Shown: positions 13,504 to 20,910 of the stretch, piece by piece
Layout: each line of letters opens with the position of its first letter
Numbering within the stretch: position 1 is the stretch's first letter
DNA from: Candidatus Woesearchaeota archaeon
GTDB lineage: Archaea; Nanobdellota; Nanobdellia; Woesearchaeales; GW2011-AR15
NCBI GenBank assembly: GCA_023701075.1
Contig: JAMPXQ010000002.1
Coordinates: forward strand, 1-22,634
Length of the DNA stretch: 22,634 nt
Direction of reading: 5' to 3'
Notes under the pieces: generated by a model
The model's database searches: none
Told to the model about the DNA's origin: nothing
What the model saw: the letters and a program-made list of their open reading frames with translations, nothing else
Made by a program: the position numbers and the translations under genes

Positions 13504-14259
13504 ATGGTAATGTCTGATGTTTGGTTGGTAAGTCTTGGAAGTGTGCTTCTGGTAAGTTTCATCTCATTCATAGGGATATTCACATTGACATTGAAAGAGA
13601 GGATGCTTAAAAAAATCCTTCTGTTCCTGGTCAGTTTTTCTACAGGTGCGCTTTTAGGGGACGCATTCATCCATCTTCTCCCGGAGATGGTGGAAGAGAC
13701 AGGTTTCACATTGATGAATTCATTCGGTATCCTTGGCGGGATCATGATCTTTTTCATATTGGAAAAATTCATCTGCTGGAGGCACTGCCATGTCCCGACA
13801 TCAAAGCATCATCCTCATCCAGTAGGCATAATGAACCTGGTAGGGGATGGATTCCATAATTTCATGGACGGCATAATAATCGCAGGAAGCTTCATGGCAG
13901 ATTACAGGATTGGTATTGCGACGACAGTTGCAGTGATACTGCATGAGATACCACAGGAGATAAGCGAGCTTGGGATCCTCATACATGCAGGCTATTCAAA
14001 GTCAAAGGCATTAATACTTAATTTCATGTCAGCGCTTATCGCAGTGCTAGGGGCAATCCTGGCTTTGGTCCTGGGTGCATTTTCAGAGAATATTGTCGGG
14101 ATATTGACCCCGGTTACAATAGGTGGTTTCATCTATATAGCATCAGCAGACCTGATACCTGAGCTGCACAAGGAGACAGAACCAAGAAAATCGATTGTAC
14201 AGTTCTTTGGCATAATCTTTGGCATAGTTATAATGCTCTCCCTCCTGCTCCTGGAGTAA
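13504..14259 (+). CDS. ZIP family divalent metal transporter
   Basis: This 251-residue protein has about eight hydrophobic segments. The metal-binding helices IV and V show the ZIP signatures HNFMDG (118-123) and HEIPQE (147-152), which form the transport site for Zn(II) and related ions. An earlier helix carries DAFIHLLPE (53-61), also typical. The cytoplasmic loop is His/Cys-rich (C91, H94, C95, H96, H102, H103, H105), as in ZIP proteins that sense or deliver metal. With the divergent NikR-like regulator and the dyad upstream, nickel, zinc or iron uptake under metal control is likely; the true ion is unknown. Confidence 0.92.
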   Translation: MVMSDVWLVSLGSVLLVSFISFIGIFTLTLKERMLKKILLFLVSFSTGALLGDAFIHLLPEMVEETGFTLMNSFGILGGIMIFFILEKFICWRHCHVPTSKHHPHPVGIMNLVGDGFHNFMDGIIIAGSFMADYRIGIATTVAVILHEIPQEISELGILIHAGYSKSKALILNFMSALIAVLGAILALVLGAFSENIVGILTPVTIGGFIYIASADLIPELHKETEPRKSIVQFFGIIFGIVIMLSLLLLE

Positions 14260-14261
14260 GC

Positions 14262-14269
14262 TTTTAATA
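14262..14269 (+). promoter_or_regulatory. TATA-like box for the 250-residue membrane protein gene
   Basis: TTTTAATA is centred 26.5 bases before ATG 14292. It lies directly after the ZIP stop codon. Confidence 0.4.
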
Positions 14270-14291
14270 TCACATCGCATTATTTCCAATG

Positions 14292-15044
14292 ATGAATATA
14301 ATCGTCGCGATGTCTTTAGGCCTTACAGTCACATACCTTTTTTTTCTTATGATGTTCCTCTCACCAAAGGTTCAGGGTAAGAAGATAAGGCAGGGGAAAT
14401 TTGATCTGTATCAGTTCATGCTCATGTTTTTTGCTCCTCTTCTCATCATACCGACATTTTATTTCCTGAGGAAGATATTGCTATCTAATCCGCAGGTGCA
14501 TATCCTTTATTTCTCAAATATCTTGTTTGATCTGGCGTTCATGGCCCTCTTCTACATCATCGCGCTTGGGAATGGGATACATTCAGTCTCAGTCATATTG
14601 TCTAAGCATATGAAAAGATTGAGGAAAGAAAATGTCTGGAAGATAAATGAATTTTTCCATAACGCTTTCAGTCATGTGCTCCTGACAGCGCCTTCAGTCC
14701 TGATCCTTTTCTTGTATGTATTATTGGAGATAAATCATCCTAGTCCGGTCATATTGGCTTCCGCAGAATTGGCTGTCCTGGTCATCTGTGGGCTGCTGCT
14801 GGGCATCGGTGTTGGGATAGCATCGACAGAAGGAAGCATACCTCGCTTGATGTTTTACCTCAGTTATTTGCTGTCGATGTCAATACCATTGATTTTCATT
14901 GCAAATAATCTGGATTTCAGATACTATCCGCTTTCGACATTGATGGAGATGGTATATGTCGGTTCAGTGTTCACGCTTTCGTTTTATAAATATAAGTTGA
15001 AAGGGTTTAAGGAGATGGTCCCTCATTATTTCTTTGATGAATAG
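14292..15044 (+). CDS. Polytopic membrane protein, 250 residues, unknown
   Basis: The family is not recognised. About seven hydrophobic segments span most of the length. Histidines lie at or near membrane segments (GNGIHSVSV, and FFHNAFSHVLL around residues 122-132), which could bind a metal or haem, though this is only suggestive. The gene follows ZIP by 32 bases but has its own TATA-like box. ATG 14292 fits that box; ATG 14289 directly before it is also possible. The 3' end overlaps the convergent lgt gene by 19 bases. Confidence 0.6.
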   Translation: MNIIVAMSLGLTVTYLFFLMMFLSPKVQGKKIRQGKFDLYQFMLMFFAPLLIIPTFYFLRKILLSNPQVHILYFSNILFDLAFMALFYIIALGNGIHSVSVILSKHMKRLRKENVWKINEFFHNAFSHVLLTAPSVLILFLYVLLEINHPSPVILASAELAVLVICGLLLGIGVGIASTEGSIPRLMFYLSYLLSMSIPLIFIANNLDFRYYPLSTLMEMVYVGSVFTLSFYKYKLKGFKEMVPHYFFDE

Positions 15045-15781
15045 ATGACAGCGCCGCCGATGATTATCATGAGGATGCATAGCATCTGGGAGCCTGATAG
15101 CGAGAATAGGTAGACGGCATGGGTCTCTCTGAAGAAGTCAGTGATTATCCTAAATATTGCATATGATATCAGGTAAATCCCGGTGATCATTCCTCTCTTA
15201 TGTTTCCTTGTGCTGGCAAAGAGAAGTATCCCAAATAATGCAAGCTGAGTCATGCCTTCATATATCTGTACCGGATGCCTGCACACATCATCTATCCTTT
15301 GGAAGACGACACACCAAGGCTGGGCTGAAGGGAAGCCGAGATGTTCGCTGTTTATGAAATTAGCGACCCTTCCAAATGCAGTCACAAGAGCCAGAGGGAT
15401 AGAGATTGTATCAAGTATATCAAGAAGATTTATCTTATGTTTTCTGCAGTATAGATACATGGCGCATATCCCGCCGATGAGTCCGCCATGGAACCCGAGG
15501 CCTCCTTTCCAGACAGCGAAGATGTCAAGGAGGTTGTTCTGGTAAAGGGAGAATTCGCTGATGACATGGATGAGTCTTGCGCCTATAAGCCCAAATATCA
15601 TCCCTATGGTCACAAGGTCCACAGCTTTTTCGCTTGTGAGGTTTTTTATCTTTCCATTTTCCGCTTTTTTTGAAAGCACATGCGTGACCCAGAGGAATCC
15701 TAATGCATAGACAATGCCATAGAACCTTATCGAGAAAGGCCCGATGTTCAGAATGTCAGGATTGATATTTTGGATGAACAT
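15026..15781 (-). CDS. lgt: Prolipoprotein diacylglyceryl transferase
   Basis: This 251-residue membrane enzyme transfers a diacylglyceryl group from a phospholipid to the lipobox cysteine of prolipoproteins in bacteria. Signature elements are complete: FYGIVYALGF (20-29), GGLGFHGGLIGG (93-104, with H98), GRVANFIN (137-144, with the conserved Arg), HPVQIYE (169-175), RIITDFFRE (211-219) and the terminal SGSQML. Several hydrophobic helices surround them. ATG 15781 was chosen over a start at 16030 because it gives the normal N-terminus and a TATA 26.5 bases upstream; the longer frame would run antisense through the methyltransferase gene. Lgt is unusual in archaea. Confidence 0.93.
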   Translation of the reverse strand: MFIQNINPDILNIGPFSIRFYGIVYALGFLWVTHVLSKKAENGKIKNLTSEKAVDLVTIGMIFGLIGARLIHVISEFSLYQNNLLDIFAVWKGGLGFHGGLIGGICAMYLYCRKHKINLLDILDTISIPLALVTAFGRVANFINSEHLGFPSAQPWCVVFQRIDDVCRHPVQIYEGMTQLALFGILLFASTRKHKRGMITGIYLISYAIFRIITDFFRETHAVYLFSLSGSQMLCILMIIIGGAVIYSSKK

Positions 15782-15803
15782 TATTTCAATTAATATAGAA
15801 ACC

Positions 15804-15811
15804 TTAAAAAA
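15804..15811. promoter_or_regulatory. Shared AT box for lgt and the divergent methyltransferase gene
   Basis: TTAAAAAA (TTTTTTAA on the minus strand) has its centre at 15807.5. That is 26.5 bases from ATG 15781 (minus) and 26.5 bases from ATG 15834 (plus). The start codons are only 53 bases apart. Confidence 0.45.
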
Positions 15812-15833
15812 GTTATTTATTTCTTTGTTCATT

Positions 15834-16508
15834 ATGGGCTTGATTCCTACAAAAAAACGCAAGGCTGAAAAGGACCAGAAGGAGGAATGGAATTCCTTTT
15901 GGAAGAATAGGTTCATGCAGGGGTTTGTAGATGTGGCCAGGAGATATAATGTCTTTATGGATGATATGTTCATATTTTCTAGGTTTAAGTCCATAGGTTC
16001 ATTCTGTGAGCTAGGATGCGGTTCTTCCATACTTCTTGTTAAGATGTCAAAAAGATCAAATCAAGTCGTAGGGATAGATTATTCAGATGCAGCACTTGCT
16101 AAATCAAGGTCATTCCTAAATAAAAACAAGGTCAAGAATTTCAGGTTGATAAAAGGAGACGCAAGAGATCTGAAGATGAAGGAGAAATTCGATTTGGTGT
16201 ATTCCAATGGGCTCATTGAGCATTTTGATGACCCTGGGAAGATAATCTTAGAGCACATAAAGATAACAAATAAGGGTGGGACTGCCATAATTGCAGCGCC
16301 CTCAAAATATATATTTAAGAATTTATGGTACAGATTGAGCCGTTTGCCTGGGTTAAGTAAGACATGGCTATGGACAGACCAGATATTTTTTACGAAGAGG
16401 ACTATGGAAGAGGCATATTTGAAGCATTGTGGCAAGTTGGGCTTAAGATATTCAGTCTCTTACCTTTATCCTACCGAAGATGTCATACTGGTCATAGAAA
16501 ATGAATGA
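15834..16508 (+). CDS. Class I SAM-dependent methyltransferase
   Basis: This 224-residue protein has a Rossmann-type methyltransferase core. Motif I is FCELGCGSS (57-65), motif II ends in VVGIDYSD, KGDARDL is the adenine-contact strand, and SNGLIEHFDDP is typical of UbiE/Methyltransf_11-like enzymes. A basic N-terminus precedes the fold. The substrate is unknown. The gene overlaps the phospholipase-D-like gene by 8 bases and is divergent from lgt, so a lipid or envelope substrate is possible. ATG 15834 was selected by the shared TATA and by agreement with the fold; the frame is open upstream to 15744 but there it is inside lgt. Confidence 0.85.
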   Translation: MGLIPTKKRKAEKDQKEEWNSFWKNRFMQGFVDVARRYNVFMDDMFIFSRFKSIGSFCELGCGSSILLVKMSKRSNQVVGIDYSDAALAKSRSFLNKNKVKNFRLIKGDARDLKMKEKFDLVYSNGLIEHFDDPGKIILEHIKITNKGGTAIIAAPSKYIFKNLWYRLSRLPGLSKTWLWTDQIFFTKRTMEEAYLKHCGKLGLRYSVSYLYPTEDVILVIENE

Positions 16509-17583
16509 TTATTCATTATTGGTCAACAGCCAGGATTTTTTCTCAAGGTTGAAATCAAGATTGCGCCTCTCAAAAAATGAGATTCTGATGCAGTTTCTGA
16601 CATTTGAGGCAGATTCTCCAGGTATAGAGTTGGCAGAAATCCTGATAAAGAAGGCAAAAGAAGGTGTTAATGTAAAGATATTGATTGACAAGTTCAATGA
16701 TTATATGATAAATGATAATTTCATCTTGTCTCCGAAATCAATTTTCAAGGGGTATTATAAGGAATATTTTGAGACGCAGAGATTATTTAAGCGGCTGATG
16801 GATTCAGGGATAGAATTGAAGCGGACAGGAAATACGGTCATACCAGTCTTATTCTCTAATCATAAGAAGATAATAATCATCGATGATTATGCGTATCTTG
16901 GTGGTTTTAATATCAGTGAGCATAATTTTTCATGGCATGATTTTATGTTTGAGATAAGAGGAGATATTGTTGCCGCAATAAGGAAAGATTTTGTCATGAC
17001 ATGGAATGGCAAAGAGAAGACATATAGCCTGACTAGAGGTATGGATACGCTTTTGTCAGACATCCCAAAAAAGAGTTCTATGATCTATAATCTCTTGGTG
17101 GATTCTATCACCAAGGCAAAAAAGCAGATATTCATAGAATCACCTTATTTTTCAGGCAGGAAGCTGATTCGCCTTCTGAAATTGAAGGCTGCCGGAGGTG
17201 CCAAGGTGATATTGATAATGCCTTACAATAATAATCGGTTGTATTATAGGCCATTGACCAGGTATTATTCAAGATATATGAAAAATATAGAGCTTCGGTT
17301 CTATAGGTGTTCTGAAGGCATGACGCATGCAAAGATAATATTGGTGGATGATACATTGTTTTTTGGTTCTTCAAACCTTGCAGAGCAATCTTCTCTGCTA
17401 TGTAAAGAGATAATGATAATGACAAGAAACAGGTCTGCAGTTAGCCAGGCAAGGAAGAAGATAATTGAGCAAGATATTGCTGATTCAATAATACTGAAGA
17501 AGATTGAGAGGAATGACTTGCTTGCAGGTAGGATATTGGATTTTTTCCAGAATAGGGTGCTTACAAAGCTGCTAAGGGAGTAG
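16501..17583 (+). CDS. Phospholipase D / cardiolipin-synthase-like protein
   Basis: This 360-residue protein has two HKD catalytic motifs: H121-K123-D128 in NHKKIIIIDD and H276-K278-D283 in THAKIILVDD. Each is followed by the usual GGFN or GSSNL turn. Bacterial cardiolipin synthases share this two-motif design and condense or exchange phospholipid head groups; some relatives are nucleases. There is no clear N-terminal transmembrane anchor, unlike ClsA. The gene overlaps the methyltransferase gene by 8 bases (ATGAATGA), so they form one operon and may act on the same lipid. The substrate is inferred, not shown. Confidence 0.85.
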   Translation: MNDYSLLVNSQDFFSRLKSRLRLSKNEILMQFLTFEADSPGIELAEILIKKAKEGVNVKILIDKFNDYMINDNFILSPKSIFKGYYKEYFETQRLFKRLMDSGIELKRTGNTVIPVLFSNHKKIIIIDDYAYLGGFNISEHNFSWHDFMFEIRGDIVAAIRKDFVMTWNGKEKTYSLTRGMDTLLSDIPKKSSMIYNLLVDSITKAKKQIFIESPYFSGRKLIRLLKLKAAGGAKVILIMPYNNNRLYYRPLTRYYSRYMKNIELRFYRCSEGMTHAKIILVDDTLFFGSSNLAEQSSLLCKEIMIMTRNRSAVSQARKKIIEQDIADSIILKKIERNDLLAGRILDFFQNRVLTKLLRE

Positions 17584-17596
17584 GGACCTGTGTTTT

Positions 17597-18286
17597 TTAT
17601 TTATCAGGTTCATACTCATAATCATATGCAATGATATCTGATTTCATTTTTTTGAATAATAGTCTATATGCTTCAGAATACAGGCTCTTGAAAGTGAGTC
17701 TGAAGAAGCCTTCCTTCTCAATCCTTCTTGGTGAGTTCAGTACATATATATCCTTAAAGAGCGTGTATCTATTTCCGCATTTCACAGCTCTCTGGACAAG
17801 CTCATGTTCCTCTCCAAGATAAAGTGATTCATCATAGCCATTTAGCTCCCTAAATATCTTCTTCCGGATGAAAAGGCATTGTCCTGAGCAGTGCTTTATA
17901 GGATTAGTTGCATTGAGCCAGTTCTTTACTGAATAATATATCTTATGGGAAAGTTTTCTTGAAGTAGGATGGACATAGCACGAGGCAAGATCATATTTCT
18001 TGCATCTCCTGGCAAATTCCTTTAGGAAATTATCTGGTAATATCACATCGCTGTCCAAGAACAGGATGTCGTGGCTTGCTTTTAGGCTGCCGTTATTCCT
18101 GGCTTTTGCAGGTCTTCCTCCCTTTGTCACAATGCATCCATATCCCTTTGCAATTTTTCTTGTGTCATCAGCAGAGCTGTCAGCGACGATTATCTCATAA
18201 TCAGAAAAATCCTGCTTCTTTATGCTTTCAAGGAGCTTAGGGAGATATTCCTCTTCATTATATGCAGGGATTACGATGGATATCAT
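17597..18286 (-). CDS. Family 2 glycosyltransferase
   Basis: This 229-residue GT-A fold enzyme begins with SIVIPAYNEEEYL (3-15). It has VADSSADDT (34-42), the metal-binding DSD (78-80) and a GEEHELVQRA element (about 158-167) in the acceptor/catalytic region. These are hallmarks of GT2 transferases that move a sugar from a nucleotide- or dolichyl-phosphate donor. No C-terminal transmembrane helices are seen, so it is likely cytoplasmic or peripheral. It converges with the PLD-like gene (13 bases between the stops) and is divergent from a small membrane protein gene. Confidence 0.9.
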   Translation of the reverse strand: MISIVIPAYNEEEYLPKLLESIKKQDFSDYEIIVADSSADDTRKIAKGYGCIVTKGGRPAKARNNGSLKASHDILFLDSDVILPDNFLKEFARRCKKYDLASCYVHPTSRKLSHKIYYSVKNWLNATNPIKHCSGQCLFIRKKIFRELNGYDESLYLGEEHELVQRAVKCGNRYTLFKDIYVLNSPRRIEKEGFFRLTFKSLYSEAYRLLFKKMKSDIIAYDYEYEPDK

Positions 18287-18293
18287 CGAAAGC

Positions 18294-18301
18294 TATAAAA
18301 T
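18294..18301 (+). promoter_or_regulatory. TATA box for the His-rich membrane protein
   Basis: TATAAAAT is centred 26.5 bases before ATG 18324, which selects that start over ATGs at 18222, 18276 and 18306. Confidence 0.45.
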
Positions 18302-18310
18302 CTGGATGGG

Positions 18311-18318
18311 ATTATTAA
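18311..18318 (-). promoter_or_regulatory. TATA-like box for the GT2 gene
   Basis: On the minus strand, TTAATAAT is centred 28.5 bases before ATG 18286. This box lies beyond the plus-strand TATA, so the two divergent promoters are interleaved face to face. Confidence 0.4.
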
Positions 18319-18323
18319 TCTAT

Positions 18324-18620
18324 ATGCTGACATATCTATATGCATTCATCTTCGGATACATCACAGCAAAAATATTCTCAGGAAGCCATGAGCATGTCCC
18401 TGGCCCGTTAGGGTCACTTTTCATCCATCTGAACAGGCTGAAGATCCATATCCATCATTGGATGACTGGATTTTTGGCAATATCCTTGCTCTTTTTGTTC
18501 AAGACATTCATAGGTAAAGCCATATCACAATTTGATATCCATGTCATAGTGTTCTTCACAGGTATAGTCTTTCAGGGCATAATAGGGTTCAAGGATTGGA
18601 AAGAGATAGTTGTCAGATGA
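18324..18620 (+). CDS. Small membrane protein with His cluster, 98 residues, unknown
   Basis: I do not recognise the family. There are about three hydrophobic segments. Between the first and second is a histidine-rich stretch (SGSHEHVPGPLG, then RLKIHIHHWM) that could bind a metal or lie at the membrane surface; the HIHHW group is striking. The ATG at 18324 fits the TATA box; upstream in-frame ATGs at 18276 and 18306 would give a longer first helix and cannot be excluded. It may function with the GT2/PLD/Lgt envelope group, but this is only position-based. Confidence 0.5.
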   Translation: MLTYLYAFIFGYITAKIFSGSHEHVPGPLGSLFIHLNRLKIHIHHWMTGFLAISLLFLFKTFIGKAISQFDIHVIVFFTGIVFQGIIGFKDWKEIVVR

Positions 18621-18634
18621 CACTTATACGGCAG

Positions 18635-18642
18635 ATTAAAAA
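18635..18642 (+). promoter_or_regulatory. TATA-like box for the radical SAM/EEP operon
   Basis: ATTAAAAA is centred 27.5 bases before ATG 18666. Confidence 0.45.
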
Positions 18643-18665
18643 AGCGCATTGATTTCCACCTGATT

Positions 18666-20153
18666 ATGAACTATACGATCCTTGATTGCTATACAGATGA
18701 GGCAGCAGGGCTAGGCGTCCCTCCTTATCTTGGCACATACCCAAGGTATATCTATGGCCTTCTGAAGAGCAAAGGCTTGTCTCCAAATTATATAACGATA
18801 GATGATCTGAGGCTGAATAAGATATATCATAATATCATAAAACCGGTCACAGACAAGGACAAGACAAATATCAATATCTATAATCTGACAAGGGAAAACA
18901 TCACGAAGATTCTGGAAGAGACAGAAGTCTTGATAATAAATCTGGGTGTCCACGTCCCAGGAAAATACCTCTCAGCAGTGCCTGGAACAATCCGCGAGAT
19001 AATCCCATTGATCCAAGGTATGCGGTGCAGGAAGATTCTCACAGGCCCGGCGATATTTGGGACACAGCTGGAAGGAGGGAAATATTTTGAGAAGAATGAC
19101 ATGGCTGTTTTTGATGAAGTCAAGAACTTCGGGTTTGAGTTCGGAGGGTTTGAGAACCTCCAAAGATATGCGATTGAAGGTGCAGAGCTTGTCAGGCAGA
19201 TACCCTATTATCTTATAATAGAGATAGAGACAGGAAGAGGATGCAATGTCGGCAGGTGCAGCTTTTGCACAGAGCCATTGAAGAACAAGTTCTTGAATAG
19301 GAAGACGGATGACATAATTGAGGAAGTCAAGAGGTTCTATGACCTAGGCTGCCGTAATTTCAGGTTGGGCAAGCAGGCAGATTTCTATTCCATAGAGGAT
19401 CCTATAAGGCTTCTTAGGGAGATACGGGAAAAGTGTCCTGATATAGAAGTGCTTCATATCGATAATGTCAACCCTGTTTTTGTAATTAATGAGCGAGGCA
19501 TAGAGATAACAAAGGCTATCGTGAAATACTGTACAGAAGGCAACATCGCAGCCTTTGGGATAGAGAGCTTTGATCCGGTTGTGGTCAAGGAGAACACGCT
19601 CAATTGCACGCCGGCTATAGCGTTCAAGGCACTGCAGATCCTAAATGAGCTGGGTTCAGAAAGAGGGAAGAACGGCATGCCAAAATTCCTTCCGGGGATA
19701 AATATAATCTATGGGTTAGGGTTTGAATCGAAGAAGACGCATGAATATAATATGGAAGCGTTAAAGAAGATTTATGATAATGGCTGGATGCTCCGTCGTA
19801 TAAATATAAGGCAGGCAGCAATCCTTCCAGGCACCATGATGGAAAAGAAGTTCGGCATGAAATACTTCATAAAGAACAAGAAATATTACTGGAAATGGCG
19901 AAATGACATCAGGCAGAATATTGATTTCCCGATGCTTAAGAGGCTTGTTCCGGAAGGCACGATAATGAGGGATGTCTATTCAGAGATATATGATGGCAAG
20001 ACTACTTTCGCGAGGCAGATAGGGACATATCCATTGATTATCGGAATAAAAGAGCGGCTGCCGCTGAAGAAGTTCTATGATGTCAAGATAACAAGCCATA
20101 TGCTGAGGAGCGTCACAGGTGTCGTTGTTGATGAAGGCAGAAGTCTGGTCTGA
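18666..20153 (+). CDS. COG1031-like radical SAM protein
   Basis: This 495-residue radical SAM protein has an N-terminal part with YTDEAAGLGVPPYLG and ITIDDLR. The FeS-binding segment is RGCNVGRCSFCTEP, with cysteines C193, C198 and C201 (CX4CX2C rather than the canonical CX3CX2C). This combination matches the archaeal COG1031 group as I remember it, described as radical SAM enzymes with a C-terminal helix-hairpin-helix. The protein ends at VVVDEGRSLV soon after RSVTGVV, so that terminal motif seems absent or very reduced. The substrate is unknown. The EEP gene begins at the base directly after its stop codon. Confidence 0.75.
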   Translation: MNYTILDCYTDEAAGLGVPPYLGTYPRYIYGLLKSKGLSPNYITIDDLRLNKIYHNIIKPVTDKDKTNINIYNLTRENITKILEETEVLIINLGVHVPGKYLSAVPGTIREIIPLIQGMRCRKILTGPAIFGTQLEGGKYFEKNDMAVFDEVKNFGFEFGGFENLQRYAIEGAELVRQIPYYLIIEIETGRGCNVGRCSFCTEPLKNKFLNRKTDDIIEEVKRFYDLGCRNFRLGKQADFYSIEDPIRLLREIREKCPDIEVLHIDNVNPVFVINERGIEITKAIVKYCTEGNIAAFGIESFDPVVVKENTLNCTPAIAFKALQILNELGSERGKNGMPKFLPGINIIYGLGFESKKTHEYNMEALKKIYDNGWMLRRINIRQAAILPGTMMEKKFGMKYFIKNKKYYWKWRNDIRQNIDFPMLKRLVPEGTIMRDVYSEIYDGKTTFARQIGTYPLIIGIKERLPLKKFYDVKITSHMLRSVTGVVVDEGRSLV

Positions 20154-20885
20154 ATGAAAATAATCTCTTGGAATGTAAATGCGCTGAGCAAGAAAAAAAG
20201 CAAGGTCTCATTTTTATTGAGGCAGAGGGCAGATGTGATATGCCTGCAGGAAGTGACAGATGTATTATTGGTTGAGCTGAGGAAATCAGATTATCATATC
20301 TATATTAGTTCAGAAGTGAAAGGCCGTAAGGATGCATATAGCATAATCATGTCTAAAAAAGAAGCGAAGCATCATAGGATAATTGATTATCAACATATGC
20401 ATAAGAGTTTCTGGCGTTTTTTCCTCAAGGTTTTAGGAGGTATAGAGAGTTTTGAGAGTATAGGTCATATGGCAGATATTGGTAAATATCGGATTATCAA
20501 TCTTCATCTCCCTTCTTTTGCAAGTCCGTACGTGAGGCAGGAAGAGCTGGAGGCAGCATTGGCTCTAAAGAAAGAGAGTACAATCATATGCGGTGATCTG
20601 AATACCTATGGCATATGGTACATCAACTGGTTCTTGGCATTCATCCTGAATATCAGGATAAGGGATCTGTTCAAGAATGAGATAAAGGAATTTAATAAGA
20701 TATTCAAGTCTCATAGGCTGAAGAATCTCTTCAAAGGTGAGAAGACCTCAAGGTTCGTCAATATAACAAAGCATCATTCAGATTATATCTTGGTCTCTCA
20801 TGATCTCAAAGAGAGATACCACAAGGTTTTTCGGTACAGGCACGGTTCAGACCATCACATGATAATGGCGGTCCTAAAGGATTAA
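20154..20885 (+). CDS. Endonuclease/exonuclease/phosphatase (EEP) family protein
   Basis: This 243-residue protein has the EEP fold: ISWNVNA (4-10), LQEV with E33, NLHLPS, CGDLNTYG and the closing SDHH near the C-terminus. These are the metal and phosphate ligands of exonuclease III-like and sphingomyelinase-like phosphodiesterases. It is short for ExoIII and lacks obvious DNA-binding insertions, so the substrate may be DNA, a lipid or a small phosphoester. It abuts the radical SAM gene with zero spacing (TGAATG), so the two are almost certainly one operon. Confidence 0.85.
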   Translation: MKIISWNVNALSKKKSKVSFLLRQRADVICLQEVTDVLLVELRKSDYHIYISSEVKGRKDAYSIIMSKKEAKHHRIIDYQHMHKSFWRFFLKVLGGIESFESIGHMADIGKYRIINLHLPSFASPYVRQEELEAALALKKESTIICGDLNTYGIWYINWFLAFILNIRIRDLFKNEIKEFNKIFKSHRLKNLFKGEKTSRFVNITKHHSDYILVSHDLKERYHKVFRYRHGSDHHMIMAVLKD

Positions 20886-20889
20886 ATAT
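20882..20889 (+). promoter_or_regulatory. TATA-like box for the HD-domain gene
   Basis: TTAAATAT is centred 25.5 bases before ATG 20911 and overlaps the stop codon of the EEP gene. Confidence 0.45.
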
Positions 20890-20910
20890 CCATAGTGTTT
20901 TAATCATGCC

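Noticed and set aside
15744..15833. N-terminal extension of the methyltransferase frame
   Set aside because: It runs antisense into lgt and across the shared AT box; ATG 15834 is at the right distance from the promoter.
15782..16030. N-terminal extension of the lgt frame to 16030
   Set aside because: It lies antisense inside the methyltransferase gene, crosses the predicted promoter, and has no Lgt-like sequence; ATG 15781 gives the normal family N-terminus.
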